DNA of 63,640 nucleotides from Flavobacterium ustbae. Its GTDB lineage: Bacteria > Bacteroidota > Bacteroidia > Flavobacteriales > Flavobacteriaceae. The notes beneath the pieces are model-generated. The model was not told where the DNA came from, did no database searches, and worked only from the letters and a program-made list of their open reading frames with translations. Both the position numbers and the translations under genes were made by a program. Within the stretch, counting starts at the first letter, position 1. Every line of letters starts with the position of its first letter. The stretch is taken from the NCBI RefSeq assembly GCF_003946915.1, contig NZ_RPOC01000024.1, positions 1 through 63,640 on the forward strand. Reading direction: 5' to 3'. This document shows positions 17,365-26,084 of the stretch, one piece after another.

Positions 17365-17702
17365 ATTCTTTTAAAGAAACTTTTTTCTTCTTCTTTTTTA
17401 ACTTCTATTTTTATCGGAGGAACTGTCGACGGAAAAATTTGTTTTTCTAACATTTTATCCGAAATAGTCGACTCCATTTTTAATTTCATCAATTCTGAAC
17501 GTCGATCTACAAATTCAGATCTCAACTCTTTTACTTCATTATTCAATTTTGCTATTTCAAAAACCTTCTGCTCGTATCGCTGCGTATTGGCAATCATTAA
17601 AATAGCCAGCAGAATTATGAAAACAATAAATCTCCAGTTTTTTACTGCATCTTCATGAATCAGAAATCTTGCTTTTAATATGCTAAATACTCCACCTTTC
17701 AT
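17355..17702 (-). CDS. ftsL: FtsL-like divisome protein
   Basis: 115 residues with one membrane helix (FIVFIILLAILMIANTQ, about 25-41), then a coiled coil rich in Glu, Leu and Lys (VFEIAKLNNEVKELRSEF). This is the FtsL/DivIC plan of a short bitopic coiled-coil protein that joins FtsQ and FtsB and activates FtsW-PBP. FtsL sequences diverge strongly, so the call rests on topology and on the classic position between rsmH and the septal PBP, with a 10-base overlap with the PBP gene. Confidence 0.8.
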   Translation of the reverse strand: MKGGVFSILKARFLIHEDAVKNWRFIVFIILLAILMIANTQRYEQKVFEIAKLNNEVKELRSEFVDRRSELMKLKMESTISDKMLEKQIFPSTVPPIKIEVKKEEEKSFFKRIWQ

Positions 17703-17718
17703 TTTCTACCTATATATA

Positions 17719-18627
17719 TTATATCTTTTCAGCAATTCTTAATTTGGCACTTCTTGCTCTATTATTAACTTTTATTTCTGCTTCATCTGGAACAATCAGT
17801 TTTCCGATTGTTTTGAATGGAACTGAAAAGTTTCCGTAAAAATCTCTTTCTGGCTCCCCTTCAAACATTCCATTTTTTATAAATCTTTTTACCAAGCGAT
17901 CTTCTAATGAATGATACGAGATTACCGAAAATCTTCCTCCCGGTTTTAAAATTTCTAAAGACTGCTCAATAAATTCTTTTAGAACGTCCATTTCCTGATT
18001 AACCTCAATTCTGATTGCCTGATAAATCTGAGCTAGAATTTTGTTTTTAACCTTTTCAGGCAAATACTTTTTCAGAACATCTTTCAACTCGTCTGTTGTT
18101 TTGATCGGATAATCTCTTCTCGCTTCCACAATTGTTCTTGCTAGAACTGGTGCGTTCTTCAACTCCCCATAATCAAAAAAAACACGACGTAAATCCTGTT
18201 CTTCATATTCGTTAACCACCCGATAAGCATTTAAATCATTTTTTTGACTCATCCGCATATCTAACTCAGCATCAAATCTTGTTGAAAAACCTCTTTCTGG
18301 AACATCAAACTGATGTGATGAAACTCCTAAATCGGCTAAAATCCCGTCGACTTGTTTTACTCCGTGAAAACGTAAAAATCTTTTTATGAATCTAAAGTTT
18401 TCATTTATCAAAGTAAACCTTTCATCTGGCAATGCATTGGCAAGAGCGTCTTCGTCTTGGTCAAATGCAAACAGCTTTCCGTTTGGTCCTAATCTTCTTA
18501 AAATCTCTTTTGAATGACCACCGCCTCCAAACGTAACATCTACATACACGCCGTCTGGTTTAATATCTAAACCATCAACTGTTGGATGAAGCAAAACCGG
18601 ATTATGATATTCCATCTTCGTCGTCAT
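17719..18627 (-). CDS. rsmH: 16S rRNA (cytosine-1402 N4)-methyltransferase
   Basis: SAM-dependent methyltransferase (formerly MraW) acting on C1402 of 16S rRNA. It opens with YHNPVLLHPTVDGL, followed by the SAM loop VTFGGGGHSKEIL (about residues 30-42), ADLGVSSHQFD and the late SYHSLEDRLVKRF segment, all characteristic of RsmH. Length 302. Its start overlaps the 3' end of mraZ by 26 bases, the standard mraZ-rsmH arrangement. Codon 5 (ATG) is a possible alternative start. Confidence 0.97.
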   Translation of the reverse strand: MTTKMEYHNPVLLHPTVDGLDIKPDGVYVDVTFGGGGHSKEILRRLGPNGKLFAFDQDEDALANALPDERFTLINENFRFIKRFLRFHGVKQVDGILADLGVSSHQFDVPERGFSTRFDAELDMRMSQKNDLNAYRVVNEYEEQDLRRVFFDYGELKNAPVLARTIVEARRDYPIKTTDELKDVLKKYLPEKVKNKILAQIYQAIRIEVNQEMDVLKEFIEQSLEILKPGGRFSVISYHSLEDRLVKRFIKNGMFEGEPERDFYGNFSVPFKTIGKLIVPDEAEIKVNNRARSAKLRIAEKI

Positions 18628-19075
18628 TAATATTTCCCATTACTTCTTCGGCTAAATCTGCAAAATCCATATCTTCGCCGCTTATTGATTTTTCGTATAA
18701 ATCTTTATCCCAAATTTCTACAATATTAACCGCCGATGAAAAAACCACATCTTTAGAAATACTTGCAAACGTTACCAAATCTTTTGGAACAAGCAATCTT
18801 CCTAACGCATCAACCTCAACCACTTTAACACCAGCAGTAAACCTTCTAATGAAATCGTTGTTCTTTTTTACAAAGCGATTAAGCTTGTTGATTTTTTTCA
18901 TCATCGCATCCCACTCTTCCATCGGATACAGCTCTAAACACGGCTGAAAAACAGAACGCTTCAAAACGAATCCGCTTTGAAGAGAAGCCGTCAATTGCTT
19001 TTTTAAAGGTGCAGGCATCATTAGCCTTCCTTTAGCATCGACTTTACATTCATATGTTCCAACAATTGTGTTCAA
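18602..19075 (-). CDS. mraZ: transcriptional regulator MraZ
   Basis: 157-residue DNA-binding protein with two SpoVT/AbrB-type halves. The conserved segments are GTYECKVDAKGRLMMPAPLK (about residues 6-25) and VDALGRLLVPKDL (about 88-100). MraZ rings bind direct repeats in front of the dcw operon and regulate it. The start is a TTG (19073-19075): the reading MNTIVGTYECK fits the family N-terminus and no ATG lies nearby. Five AAAGTGG-type boxes precede the gene (see the entry at 19121). A short acidic tail (MGNINDDEDGIS) ends the protein. Confidence 0.96.
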   Translation of the reverse strand: MNTIVGTYECKVDAKGRLMMPAPLKKQLTASLQSGFVLKRSVFQPCLELYPMEEWDAMMKKINKLNRFVKKNNDFIRRFTAGVKVVEVDALGRLLVPKDLVTFASISKDVVFSSAVNIVEIWDKDLYEKSISGEDMDFADLAEEVMGNINDDEDGIS

Positions 19076-19100
19076 AAAAACTAGTTAACATGTTATACAG

Positions 19101-19108
19101 CAAAAATA
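19101..19108 (-). promoter_or_regulatory. -7 promoter element of the mraZ/dcw operon
   Basis: Minus-strand TATTTTTG fits the Bacteroidota -7 consensus TAnnTTTG. It lies 26 bases before the mraZ start codon, giving a leader of about 20 bases. No good TTG -33 element is seen. The equivalent position is covered by MraZ-type boxes. Confidence 0.6.
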
Positions 19109-19120
19109 TAAAAAATTTTA

Positions 19121-19179
19121 CCACATTTTACCACTTTATACCACTTTGTTAATAAGTTTAACCACTTTACTACCACTTT
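19121..19179 (-). promoter_or_regulatory. array of five MraZ-type operator boxes
   Basis: On the minus strand the word AAAGTGG recurs. The complementary CCAC cores start at 19121, 19131, 19141, 19162 and 19173, so spacing is 10, 10, 21 and 11 bases, close to whole helical turns. Four boxes read AAAGTGG and the one nearest mraZ reads AATGTGG. MraZ is known to bind tandem AAAGTG-type or TGGGN-type repeats in other bacteria. The array overlaps the -33 region, which suits autorepression. The rest of the 377-base gap between mraZ and the hydrolase gene is AT-rich, with only the hydrolase promoter recognised. Confidence 0.8.
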
Positions 19180-19417
19180 CTATAATTCTCATTTAATCAA
19201 TACCTTAACTATTAATTAACGGATTTTTAATTCTATTATTCATTCAAAAAAATAATGCGCTAATTTTCTTAAAAAATTGATTATTATGCACTTTTCTTAA
19301 CATTTAAAGATTTTAACAAAAAGACGTTTATTTACTGATTTTTAGAGATTTACAAATTCTACTCAAATTATCTAGTTAAAAAATGGCATCAAAAATTCAT
19401 TTTTGTGTAATTAACCC

Positions 19418-19425
19418 TATATTTG
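19418..19425 (+). promoter_or_regulatory. -7 promoter element for the hydrolase-engB pair
   Basis: TATATTTG matches TAnnTTTG and lies 27 bases before the ATG of the alpha/beta hydrolase. A TTG occurs at 19403-19405, but the 12-base spacing is too short for a standard -33 element, so only the -7 part is well supported. Confidence 0.55.
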
Positions 19426-19452
19426 TCGAAATTGAAATTGGCATTAGATTAG

Positions 19453-20217
19453 ATGGACAAACACTATAAAAAAGAAGGCAAATACAGCTATTTTGAAGCT
19501 GGAGAAGGAACTCCGATCGTTATTCTGCATGGTTTAATGGGGGGCCTAAGTAACTTTGATGGTGTAGCACAATATTTCCCAACGAAAGGGTATAAAGTTG
19601 TTATCCCAGATTTGCCAATATACACTCAAAGCATTTTAAAAACGAACGTAAAAAGTTTTGCGAAATACGTAAAAGACTTTATTACTTTTAAAGGGTTTGA
19701 CAAAGTTATTCTTCTAGGAAATTCTCTAGGAGGACACATTGCTTTATATCACACAAAACTGTATCCTGAAAAAGTTGCTGGACTTGTAATTACTGGAAGT
19801 TCTGGTCTTTACGAAAGCGCAATGGGAGACAGTTACCCAAGAAGAGGCGATTATGAATACATCAAAAAGAAAGCTGAAGATGTATTTTATGACCCAAAAA
19901 TTGCAACTCCAGAATTGATTGATGAAGTTTACGCTACGGCTAACGACCGCATCAAATTAATCAAAACTTTGACGATTGCAAAAAGCGCAATTCGCCACAA
20001 CATGGCCAAAGATTTACCAAAAATGGACGTTGATACGTGTATAATTTGGGGTAAAAATGATAATGTAACACCGCCAAATGTGGCAGAAGAATTTCATAAA
20101 TTATTGCCTAATTCTGATTTGTATTGGATTGATAAATGCGGACACGCAGCAATGATGGAACACCCTCAGGAATTTAACGAAGTTCTTGAAAAATGGCTTA
20201 CCGAAAAGAAATTATAG
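19453..20217 (+). CDS. alpha/beta-fold hydrolase
   Basis: 254 residues with the canonical alpha/beta hydrolase plan. The oxyanion region HGLMGGLSNFDG is near residue 25, the nucleophile elbow GNSLGGH (Ser of GxSxG) near residue 88, an acid candidate is in IIWGKNDNVTPP near residue 198, and the catalytic His is in DKCGHAAMMEHP near residue 228. No signal peptide, so cytoplasmic. The substrate cannot be told from sequence; esterase and C-C hydrolase (MhpC-like) roles are possible. It is the first gene of a pair with engB, 43 bases downstream. Confidence 0.85.
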   Translation: MDKHYKKEGKYSYFEAGEGTPIVILHGLMGGLSNFDGVAQYFPTKGYKVVIPDLPIYTQSILKTNVKSFAKYVKDFITFKGFDKVILLGNSLGGHIALYHTKLYPEKVAGLVITGSSGLYESAMGDSYPRRGDYEYIKKKAEDVFYDPKIATPELIDEVYATANDRIKLIKTLTIAKSAIRHNMAKDLPKMDVDTCIIWGKNDNVTPPNVAEEFHKLLPNSDLYWIDKCGHAAMMEHPQEFNEVLEKWLTEKKL

Positions 20218-20260
20218 CCGTCAAAAAATTATTTTAGGAGGTTTTAAAACGTAAAGGAAT

Positions 20261-20881
20261 ATGAAAATTAATACCGCCGAATTTATTGTCAGCAATTCTG
20301 ATGCATCAAAATGCCCGAAGGATTTTTTGCCAGAATATGCTTTTATAGGAAGATCAAACGTAGGTAAGTCATCATTGATTAACATGCTTACCAATAATAA
20401 AAACTTAGCTAAAACTTCAGGAAAACCGGGAAAGACACAGTTAATTAATCACTTTAAGATTAATAACAACTGGTTTTTGGTCGATTTACCAGGTTATGGT
20501 TATGCTAAAGTTTCAAAGAAAACAAAATCTGTTTTTCAGCAATTTATTACCGATTATTTTGAAACAAGAGAACAATTGGTTTGTGCTTTTGTTTTGATTG
20601 ATATTCGCCATGAGGCTCAAAATATCGATGTCGAATTTATGTCTTATATGGGCGAAAGTGAGATTCCGTTCTGTATTATTTTTACAAAAGCAGATAAAAT
20701 CAGCAAAGGAAAAATAGATTCGCATATCGCGGCTTACAAAAAACAAATGTTTGCCAACAACTGGGCCGAAATGCCACAGTATTTTGTAACCTCATCTACA
20801 GAATCAATCGGAAAGGAAGAGTTGCTTTCTTATATTGACGAAGTAAATCAGGAAGTTTTTAAAAATAACTCAGAATTTTAA
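20261..20881 (+). CDS. engB: ribosome biogenesis GTP-binding protein EngB/YihA
   Basis: Small essential GTPase needed for maturation of the large ribosomal subunit. G1 is GRSNVGKS at residues 30-37, G3 is DLPGYGYAK near residue 77, G4 is FTKADK near residue 145, and TSSTES is the G5 region. Length 206. It lies behind the hydrolase gene and probably shares its promoter. It converges on gldC, with a long hairpin between the two. Confidence 0.96.
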   Translation: MKINTAEFIVSNSDASKCPKDFLPEYAFIGRSNVGKSSLINMLTNNKNLAKTSGKPGKTQLINHFKINNNWFLVDLPGYGYAKVSKKTKSVFQQFITDYFETREQLVCAFVLIDIRHEAQNIDVEFMSYMGESEIPFCIIFTKADKISKGKIDSHIAAYKKQMFANNWAEMPQYFVTSSTESIGKEELLSYIDEVNQEVFKNNSEF

Positions 20882-20915
20882 AATTAAATTTCAAAGTTAA
20901 AAATATACATATTGA

Positions 20916-20959
20916 AAATCCCAAATTCCAATTATATTTAAGATTGGAATTTGGGATTT
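20916..20959. terminator. bidirectional hairpin between engB and gldC
   Basis: A perfect 17-bp stem, AAATCCCAAATTCCAAT (20916-20932) / ATTGGAATTTGGGATTT (20943-20959), with a 10-base loop. It sits between the convergent stop codons of engB and gldC. The T-runs on both sides are modest, so it may act as a shared terminator or simply be a repeat-type hairpin. Confidence 0.65.
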
Positions 20960-20977
20960 GATTTATTTGAAATTTTA

Positions 20978-21310
20978 CTATTTCGTAAGTTCTAGTTTTT
21001 CTGCAAAGTAATCACAGAAATCTTTCATCGTGTCAGACATTTTTTCGTCGTCTGTTGCACGTTTGAAAGTATCTGACATTGCTACTAAAGTCTGATGGAA
21101 GAAAATCTTCATTTCGTCTACCGGCATATCTTTGGTCCACAAATCAATACGCATGGTTTCTTTTGCTTTGCTATCCCAAATTGACAGCATTATCGCTTTT
21201 GCCTCTTCGGCTTGAACTCCACCGTCTTGTGCACTCCACGTCAATTTTTCTGGAACACGGTTTTCGTCCAATTCTATATTAAATCTAATCTCTGAATTTA
21301 TATTTGCCAT
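20978..21310 (-). CDS. gldC: gliding motility protein GldC
   Basis: 110 residues, no signal peptide. The segments MANINSEIRFNIELDENRVP and MLSIWDSKAKETMRIDLW match GldC, a small protein encoded next to gldB in gliding Bacteroidota. In Flavobacterium johnsoniae, loss of gldC reduces gliding and it is thought to help stabilise GldB. Its ATG overlaps the gldB stop region, so the pair is translationally coupled. Confidence 0.93.
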   Translation of the reverse strand: MANINSEIRFNIELDENRVPEKLTWSAQDGGVQAEEAKAIMLSIWDSKAKETMRIDLWTKDMPVDEMKIFFHQTLVAMSDTFKRATDDEKMSDTMKDFCDYFAEKLELTK

Positions 21311-22266
21311 TATTTCTTAGGTTTATATTTTGATTTTTCGAAGATTTCTTTTGGCTCCAACTTAAACAATTCGGCTAAAGAAACATCACTATTATTTTTC
21401 ATGTAAGAACGTACCATCTGCCAGCCTATCCAAGCTCCCACTCGCCCTGGAGAATCGTTATCAATTTCTAAAAAGAATTTAGAAAAAGGTGCCGGAGCTA
21501 TAAATCGCGCATTCAATTTCGGGTCATCACTGTAGAGCATTTCATTTTCTATAAAATAACGCCACATATAAGCTTCGTTTTCTTGACACCATTTTATCTG
21601 CTCAGGCGTATACCCCATTTTTTCAGCATCTGTATATTCAGGAAGCAGCAAATCTTTTGCATAAAGCTGTTTTCCTTCAAAAACCATTTGAGAAACTAAA
21701 CTCTTGTCAATCGAATTCTGAATATTTCGATAAGAAAAACTAGAAACCACGTCTGGCATAATTTGTCTTTCTTCAAAATTCTCTTTTAAATAATTTGGAA
21801 ACTCATAAAACTTATGCTCTTTTCCCAAATACAATTCTAAAGCTACCACAACAAGACTGTCTGCATAAATTGCTTTTGCATTATAGTCCATTTCTCCAAT
21901 AACGGTAATTACCTTCGGAATTTTAGTTTTAGGGAAATAATACTTTATGTGCTGAAAAAGTTCATTAAATTCTTTGCGAACGGGTTCGAAATTACTGTAT
22001 TTTTTCTGAACTTCTTCATAAACTTCTCTCCAGATCGGATCATTCATTTTCTGAATCCAGACATTATCATCGTTACCCGGAAAGAAAAAAGGATATTGTT
22101 TTTTTACTTTTGCCAGATCTTGTGGTTTAGTTTCAAAAAACACTTTATCAAATCGTTCTACTTTAATATCAACAGGGATTTCTTCTACTTCTTTTTCAAC
22201 CTTACTTTTTTGGTTGCAAGACAAAAAAAACAGGCATAGAACCACTGCAAAGCGATAAATTTTCAT
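21310..22266 (-). CDS. gldB: gliding motility lipoprotein GldB
   Basis: 318 residues starting with a lipoprotein signal (hydrophobic segment, then LFFLSCNQKSK, Cys about residue 17). The mature part has the GldB family features VERFDKVFFETKPQDLAKVK and the late GRVGAWIGWQMVRSYMKN. It is a periplasm-facing lipoprotein required for gliding and for type IX secretion in F. johnsoniae. It is the first gene of the gldB-gldC pair and divergent from nadE, the same neighbourhood as in F. johnsoniae. Confidence 0.95.
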   Translation of the reverse strand: MKIYRFAVVLCLFFLSCNQKSKVEKEVEEIPVDIKVERFDKVFFETKPQDLAKVKKQYPFFFPGNDDNVWIQKMNDPIWREVYEEVQKKYSNFEPVRKEFNELFQHIKYYFPKTKIPKVITVIGEMDYNAKAIYADSLVVVALELYLGKEHKFYEFPNYLKENFEERQIMPDVVSSFSYRNIQNSIDKSLVSQMVFEGKQLYAKDLLLPEYTDAEKMGYTPEQIKWCQENEAYMWRYFIENEMLYSDDPKLNARFIAPAPFSKFFLEIDNDSPGRVGAWIGWQMVRSYMKNNSDVSLAELFKLEPKEIFEKSKYKPKK

Positions 22267-22328
22267 TTTATTTTAATTAGATTTGTGTTATCAGAATTTT
22301 AAGTAATTGCATACTCAAAATAATTCTG

Positions 22329-22336
22329 CAAATATA
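22329..22336 (-). promoter_or_regulatory. -7 promoter element of gldBC
   Basis: Minus-strand TATATTTG (TAnnTTTG) lies 63 bases before the gldB start codon, in the divergent gap with nadE. No TTG is found at the right distance upstream, so this is a partial promoter match. Confidence 0.5.
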
Positions 22337-22365
22337 CATCCCTGCATCTTAAAACTTAAACTATT

Positions 22366-23172
22366 ATGGCTAAAAAAAGCACAATTCAAACAGAAAAAGT
22401 AAATACGCACATTGTAGACTGGTTAAAAAATTACGCTACTAATGCAAAAGTAAACGGTTTTGTAATTGGAATCTCAGGAGGTGTAGATTCTGCAGTAACT
22501 TCAACTTTATGCGCACAGACAGGACTGAAAGTTTTATGTGTAGAAATGCCAATTCATCAAGCAGAAAGCCAAGTTTCAAGAGGAAGAGAACATATTGAGC
22601 AACTTAAAAAACGTTTTCCAAATGTTTCTGATGTTAAGACTGATCTGACAGACACTTTCGAATCTTTTAAAAGTGCTGTACCTTCAACTGAAGATGTAGC
22701 GAAAGTCAATTTAGCTTTGGCTAATACTCGCGCCCGCATCAGAATGACTTCTTTATATTATTTAGCAGGAATTCACGGTTTGCTTGTTGCCGGAACTGGA
22801 AACAAGGTAGAAGATTTTGGTGTAGGTTTTTACACTAAATATGGAGATGGCGGAGTCGATTTAAGTCCGATTGCTGATTTAATGAAATCTGATGTTTATG
22901 CTTTAGGAGAATTTTTACAGATTCCGCAGTCAATTTTAACAGCTGCTCCTACGGATGGATTATTTGGTGACAATCGTACTGACGAAGACCAATTGGGCGC
23001 AAGTTATGACGAACTAGAATGGGCGATGTTAGCCGCGGAGTCAGGAAAAATGGCATCTGACTTTGAGGGGAGAGAAAAATCTGTCTTTGAAATTTATAAA
23101 CGATTAAACACCAGCAACAAGCATAAAATGGATCCAATTCCGGTTTGTTTGATCCCAAAAACGTTAAAATAA
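22366..23172 (+). CDS. nadE: NH3-dependent NAD+ synthetase
   Basis: Makes NAD from deamido-NAD with ATP and ammonia. The ATP pyrophosphatase loop is IGISGGVDSAVTS with SGGVDS at residues 37-42. GTGNKVEDFGVGFYTKYGDGG and the DLMKSDVY segment bind the dinucleotide. Length 268, with no N-terminal glutaminase domain, so ammonia must come from solution or another protein. It is divergent from gldB. Confidence 0.96.
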   Translation: MAKKSTIQTEKVNTHIVDWLKNYATNAKVNGFVIGISGGVDSAVTSTLCAQTGLKVLCVEMPIHQAESQVSRGREHIEQLKKRFPNVSDVKTDLTDTFESFKSAVPSTEDVAKVNLALANTRARIRMTSLYYLAGIHGLLVAGTGNKVEDFGVGFYTKYGDGGVDLSPIADLMKSDVYALGEFLQIPQSILTAAPTDGLFGDNRTDEDQLGASYDELEWAMLAAESGKMASDFEGREKSVFEIYKRLNTSNKHKMDPIPVCLIPKTLK

Positions 23173-23264
23173 TACATTTTAACATTCTCTGCGAGTTATT
23201 ACAGAATTTATTTATTAATTTTACCGTTCCAAAAACATGAACAATTCTAAAAAAGGTAAAAATT

Positions 23265-23894
23265 ATGATTAAAGTATGTCTAGCAGACAATCATCCTGTG
23301 ACGCACTTTGGCGTTAAGTCTTATTTTAAAGACCACGATCAAATTTCAATTGTTGCCAACGTAGGCAATTTTTCAATGGTTAGAGATATTCTTCAAACGA
23401 AGGAAATCGACATTCTAATCTTAGATTTAGAGTTAGAAGGACTTTCAAGTATCTTTGAAATTAAATCTATCTTGAAAAATTTCCCAAAAACAAAAATTGT
23501 TATTTTCAGTGATCTTGCTGAGCAAATGTACGCTCCAAACGCAATTAAGGCAGGAGTTTCTGGGTATGTGCACAAAACAGAAAAACTTGAAACATTAGGT
23601 CATTCTATTATTAAAGTACACGAAGGAAAAATTATCATTAATGAAACAGTACGTAAAAACATGGCTCTTATTGCTAAACAAAGCAAAAGTGAACGTCTGT
23701 ACAGAAAACTTTCTAACCGTGAAATCGAGGTTTTACGTTATTTAAGTGATGGTAAGAAAAACAATGAAATCTCTAAAATCTTAAATCTGAACGAAAAAAC
23801 AATCAGTACTTACAAACTAAGATTATTGACTAAATTGAATGTTACGAATTTAGTTGACTTAGTAAATAAAGCTAAGACTTTAGAAATTATTTAA
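23265..23894 (+). CDS. response regulator, receiver plus LuxR-type HTH
   Basis: 209 residues. The receiver domain covers about 1-120 with acidic residues near the start (LADNHP), a likely phosphorylated Asp54 in ILILDLELEG, and a conserved Lys in YVHKTEKLE. A linker leads to the NarL/FixJ (LuxR) helix-turn-helix, LSNREIEVLRYLSDGKKNNE, at about 145-205. No histidine kinase is next to it, so its partner is unknown. A bidirectional terminator follows. It is a single gene with an A/T-rich leader. Confidence 0.9.
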   Translation: MIKVCLADNHPVTHFGVKSYFKDHDQISIVANVGNFSMVRDILQTKEIDILILDLELEGLSSIFEIKSILKNFPKTKIVIFSDLAEQMYAPNAIKAGVSGYVHKTEKLETLGHSIIKVHEGKIIINETVRKNMALIAKQSKSERLYRKLSNREIEVLRYLSDGKKNNEISKILNLNEKTISTYKLRLLTKLNVTNLVDLVNKAKTLEII

Positions 23895-23940
23895 TCACAA
23901 GTCGAAATTCTTAACCTTTTAAGAGAATCGAAAAATTTAT

Positions 23941-23982
23941 AAAACTCTATCTATTTTGATTTTATCAATTAGATAGAGTTTT
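23941..23982. terminator. bidirectional terminator between response regulator and dnaG
   Basis: The 13-bp stem AAAACTCTATCTA (23941-23953) / TAGATAGAGTTTT (23970-23982) is followed by TTTTCTTTTT on the plus strand. It lies between convergent genes, and the stem's own A and T ends serve both directions. Confidence 0.85.
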
Positions 23983-23988
23983 TTCTTT

Positions 23989-26052
23989 TTAGTGATAAGG
24001 CACTACTACTCGTCCTAATTTTTTCGAAAAGTTATTTAGCAATTTGGAATAATCAATCACCATACTTAAAACCTCTGAATTATCTTCCTGCGGATTGGTT
24101 AATAGCGAATTCTTTAATTCGGCAATAATTCCAGACACCAAATACCATCTCATAGCAAATATCGTCTCAGAAACATTCTGCTCGATGGTTTCGCTTTTCT
24201 GTTTTGGAAAAATATTCTGCCCTTCCCAATTGTGAATGGTTAATCTTTCATCTTCCATTAATATATTGGTCACCTCTTGAGCAAAATCGGGCTCCAGATG
24301 CATTAGATATTTGTCTAGATTAAAAGTTTCATTCTGGTTATAAAAATCAATAATATTATTGTAAATATTTTGAAACAAGACATTTGACAATTCTATTTCA
24401 TCTTCCTGAAGACTTAAATATATTTTTTGAAATACTTTATATTCTCTTTTTTCCGATACTTCTTTTACATTTCCTTCTTCATCAGCTTTCAAGTAAACAT
24501 CTTCGAAACTTTCTACCACACTTCCGTACAATAGTAAAATTTCAATTACTTTCTTTTCAAAATTATAGAGAATATCTACTTTTTGAGCTTGTTCTTGCGG
24601 ATAGTACCCTGGATCTCCTGGATAATCATCTGGCGGTCCTGTTCTTGGATCTTCTGGATCTCCTCCTGAAAAAGTGCCGGCTTGCAGCTGGTTTCTAACT
24701 ACTTCAAAAGGTCTTTGCTCTTGTTTCTGTTTTTTATTCGCGTCAGCGATATCTTTCTGAATCAGCTGTGCCAAAGTACTCGTTAGAACCTGCTCTGAAA
24801 TATCCATGATTCGCGCACATTCCTGAATATATACTTCACGCTGAATACGGTCTGGAATTTTAGAAATACTCGCAACCATATCACGAATCAGATCGGCTTT
24901 TTTTATAGGATCGTTTTTGGCTTCATCCATTAAGATCGAAGCTTTAAACTGTATAAAATCTTTACTGTTATTTTCTAGATAAGCAACTAAATCGTCATGC
25001 GAATTGGCACGCGCAAAACTATCTGGATCTTCTCCTTGCGGGAAAGAACAAACACGAACATTCATTCCTTCTTCCAGAATCAAATCGATTCCTCGAATTG
25101 CAGCTCGCAAACCTGCCGCATCTCCATCAAAAAGAACGGTGATATTTCGCGTCAGACGATTGATCAAACGAATCTGATCTGGCGTTAATGCCGTTCCAGA
25201 AGATGCCACAACGTTTTCTATTCCAGCCTGATTAAACTGAATTACATCGGTATACCCTTCTACCAGATAACAATTGTTTTGTTTGGCTATGGATTGTTTG
25301 GCATGGTAAATTCCGTAAAGGACTTTACTTTTATGGTAAATATCGCTTTCTGGCGAGTTCAGGTATTTTGCCGCTTTTTTATCATTGGTTAAAATACGTC
25401 CTCCAAAACCTAAAACACGTCCTGACATACTTTGAATCGGGAACATTACGCGCCCTTTAAATCGGTCAAAAGGGCGGTCTTCTCTCGGAATTGTTAAACC
25501 TGTACTTTCTAGAAATTCTAATTTATAGCCTTTTCCTAAGGCTTCTTTTGTCAAAGCATCCCAGGTTTCTGGAGAATATCCTAAATTAAACTTTTTAATG
25601 GTTTCGTTAGTAAAACCTCTTTCTTTAAAATACGATAAACCAATGGCTTTTCCTTCTTCAGAATTCAATAAGACATCATGAAAATATTTAGAAGCAAACT
25701 CCGAAACCAGATACATACTTTCGCGAAGATCTGTATTTGCTTTTTCCGCTTCTGTCTGTTCCGTTTCTTCAATTTCGATATTATATTTTTTGGCTAAATA
25801 TCGAATGGCTTCTGGATAGGTAAACTGCGAATGTTCCATTAAAAACTTAACGGAATTTCCTCCTTTTCCTGTACTAAAGTCTTTCCAAATTCCTTTTGCG
25901 GGCGATACCATGAACGAAGGCGAACGCTCATCTGAGAACGGACTCAATCCTTTAAAGTTACTTCCTGCGCGTTTCAAATTCACAAAATCGCCGATAACCT
26001 CCTCTACTCGAGCAGTTTCAAAAACAGAATCTATGGTGCTTTGTGAAATCAA
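23989..26052 (-). CDS. dnaG: DNA primase with degenerate zinc-ribbon ligands
   Basis: Makes RNA primers at the replication fork. The order is N-terminal CHC2-type domain, TOPRIM core (EGYTDV near residue 264, FDGDAAG near 312) and a C-terminal helicase-binding region. The usual zinc ligands are absent: the segment normally GLCPFHxEKTPSF reads GLSPFSDERSPSF, and the normal HCFGCG reads KDFSTG. The four positions are therefore Ser37, Ser40, Asp58 and Thr61. The fold motif around them is otherwise kept. Length 687. The start codon is TTG (26050-26052); the N-terminus MISQSTIDSVFETARVEEVI matches the family, so the start is likely right. Confidence 0.95.
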   Translation of the reverse strand: MISQSTIDSVFETARVEEVIGDFVNLKRAGSNFKGLSPFSDERSPSFMVSPAKGIWKDFSTGKGGNSVKFLMEHSQFTYPEAIRYLAKKYNIEIEETEQTEAEKANTDLRESMYLVSEFASKYFHDVLLNSEEGKAIGLSYFKERGFTNETIKKFNLGYSPETWDALTKEALGKGYKLEFLESTGLTIPREDRPFDRFKGRVMFPIQSMSGRVLGFGGRILTNDKKAAKYLNSPESDIYHKSKVLYGIYHAKQSIAKQNNCYLVEGYTDVIQFNQAGIENVVASSGTALTPDQIRLINRLTRNITVLFDGDAAGLRAAIRGIDLILEEGMNVRVCSFPQGEDPDSFARANSHDDLVAYLENNSKDFIQFKASILMDEAKNDPIKKADLIRDMVASISKIPDRIQREVYIQECARIMDISEQVLTSTLAQLIQKDIADANKKQKQEQRPFEVVRNQLQAGTFSGGDPEDPRTGPPDDYPGDPGYYPQEQAQKVDILYNFEKKVIEILLLYGSVVESFEDVYLKADEEGNVKEVSEKREYKVFQKIYLSLQEDEIELSNVLFQNIYNNIIDFYNQNETFNLDKYLMHLEPDFAQEVTNILMEDERLTIHNWEGQNIFPKQKSETIEQNVSETIFAMRWYLVSGIIAELKNSLLTNPQEDNSEVLSMVIDYSKLLNNFSKKLGRVVVPYH

Positions 26053-26084
26053 AATCTAAATTATTTTTTTAAGTGGATAGCTAG

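Noticed and set aside
17741..17760. Sigma-54-like TTTGGCACTTCTTGCTC
   Set aside because: The spacing between GG and GC elements is too short, and it lies in the coding end of rsmH.
11262..18627. Loss of murF and ddl as a cell wall defect
   Set aside because: These genes commonly lie elsewhere in Bacteroidota; their absence from the cluster is not evidence of absence from the genome.
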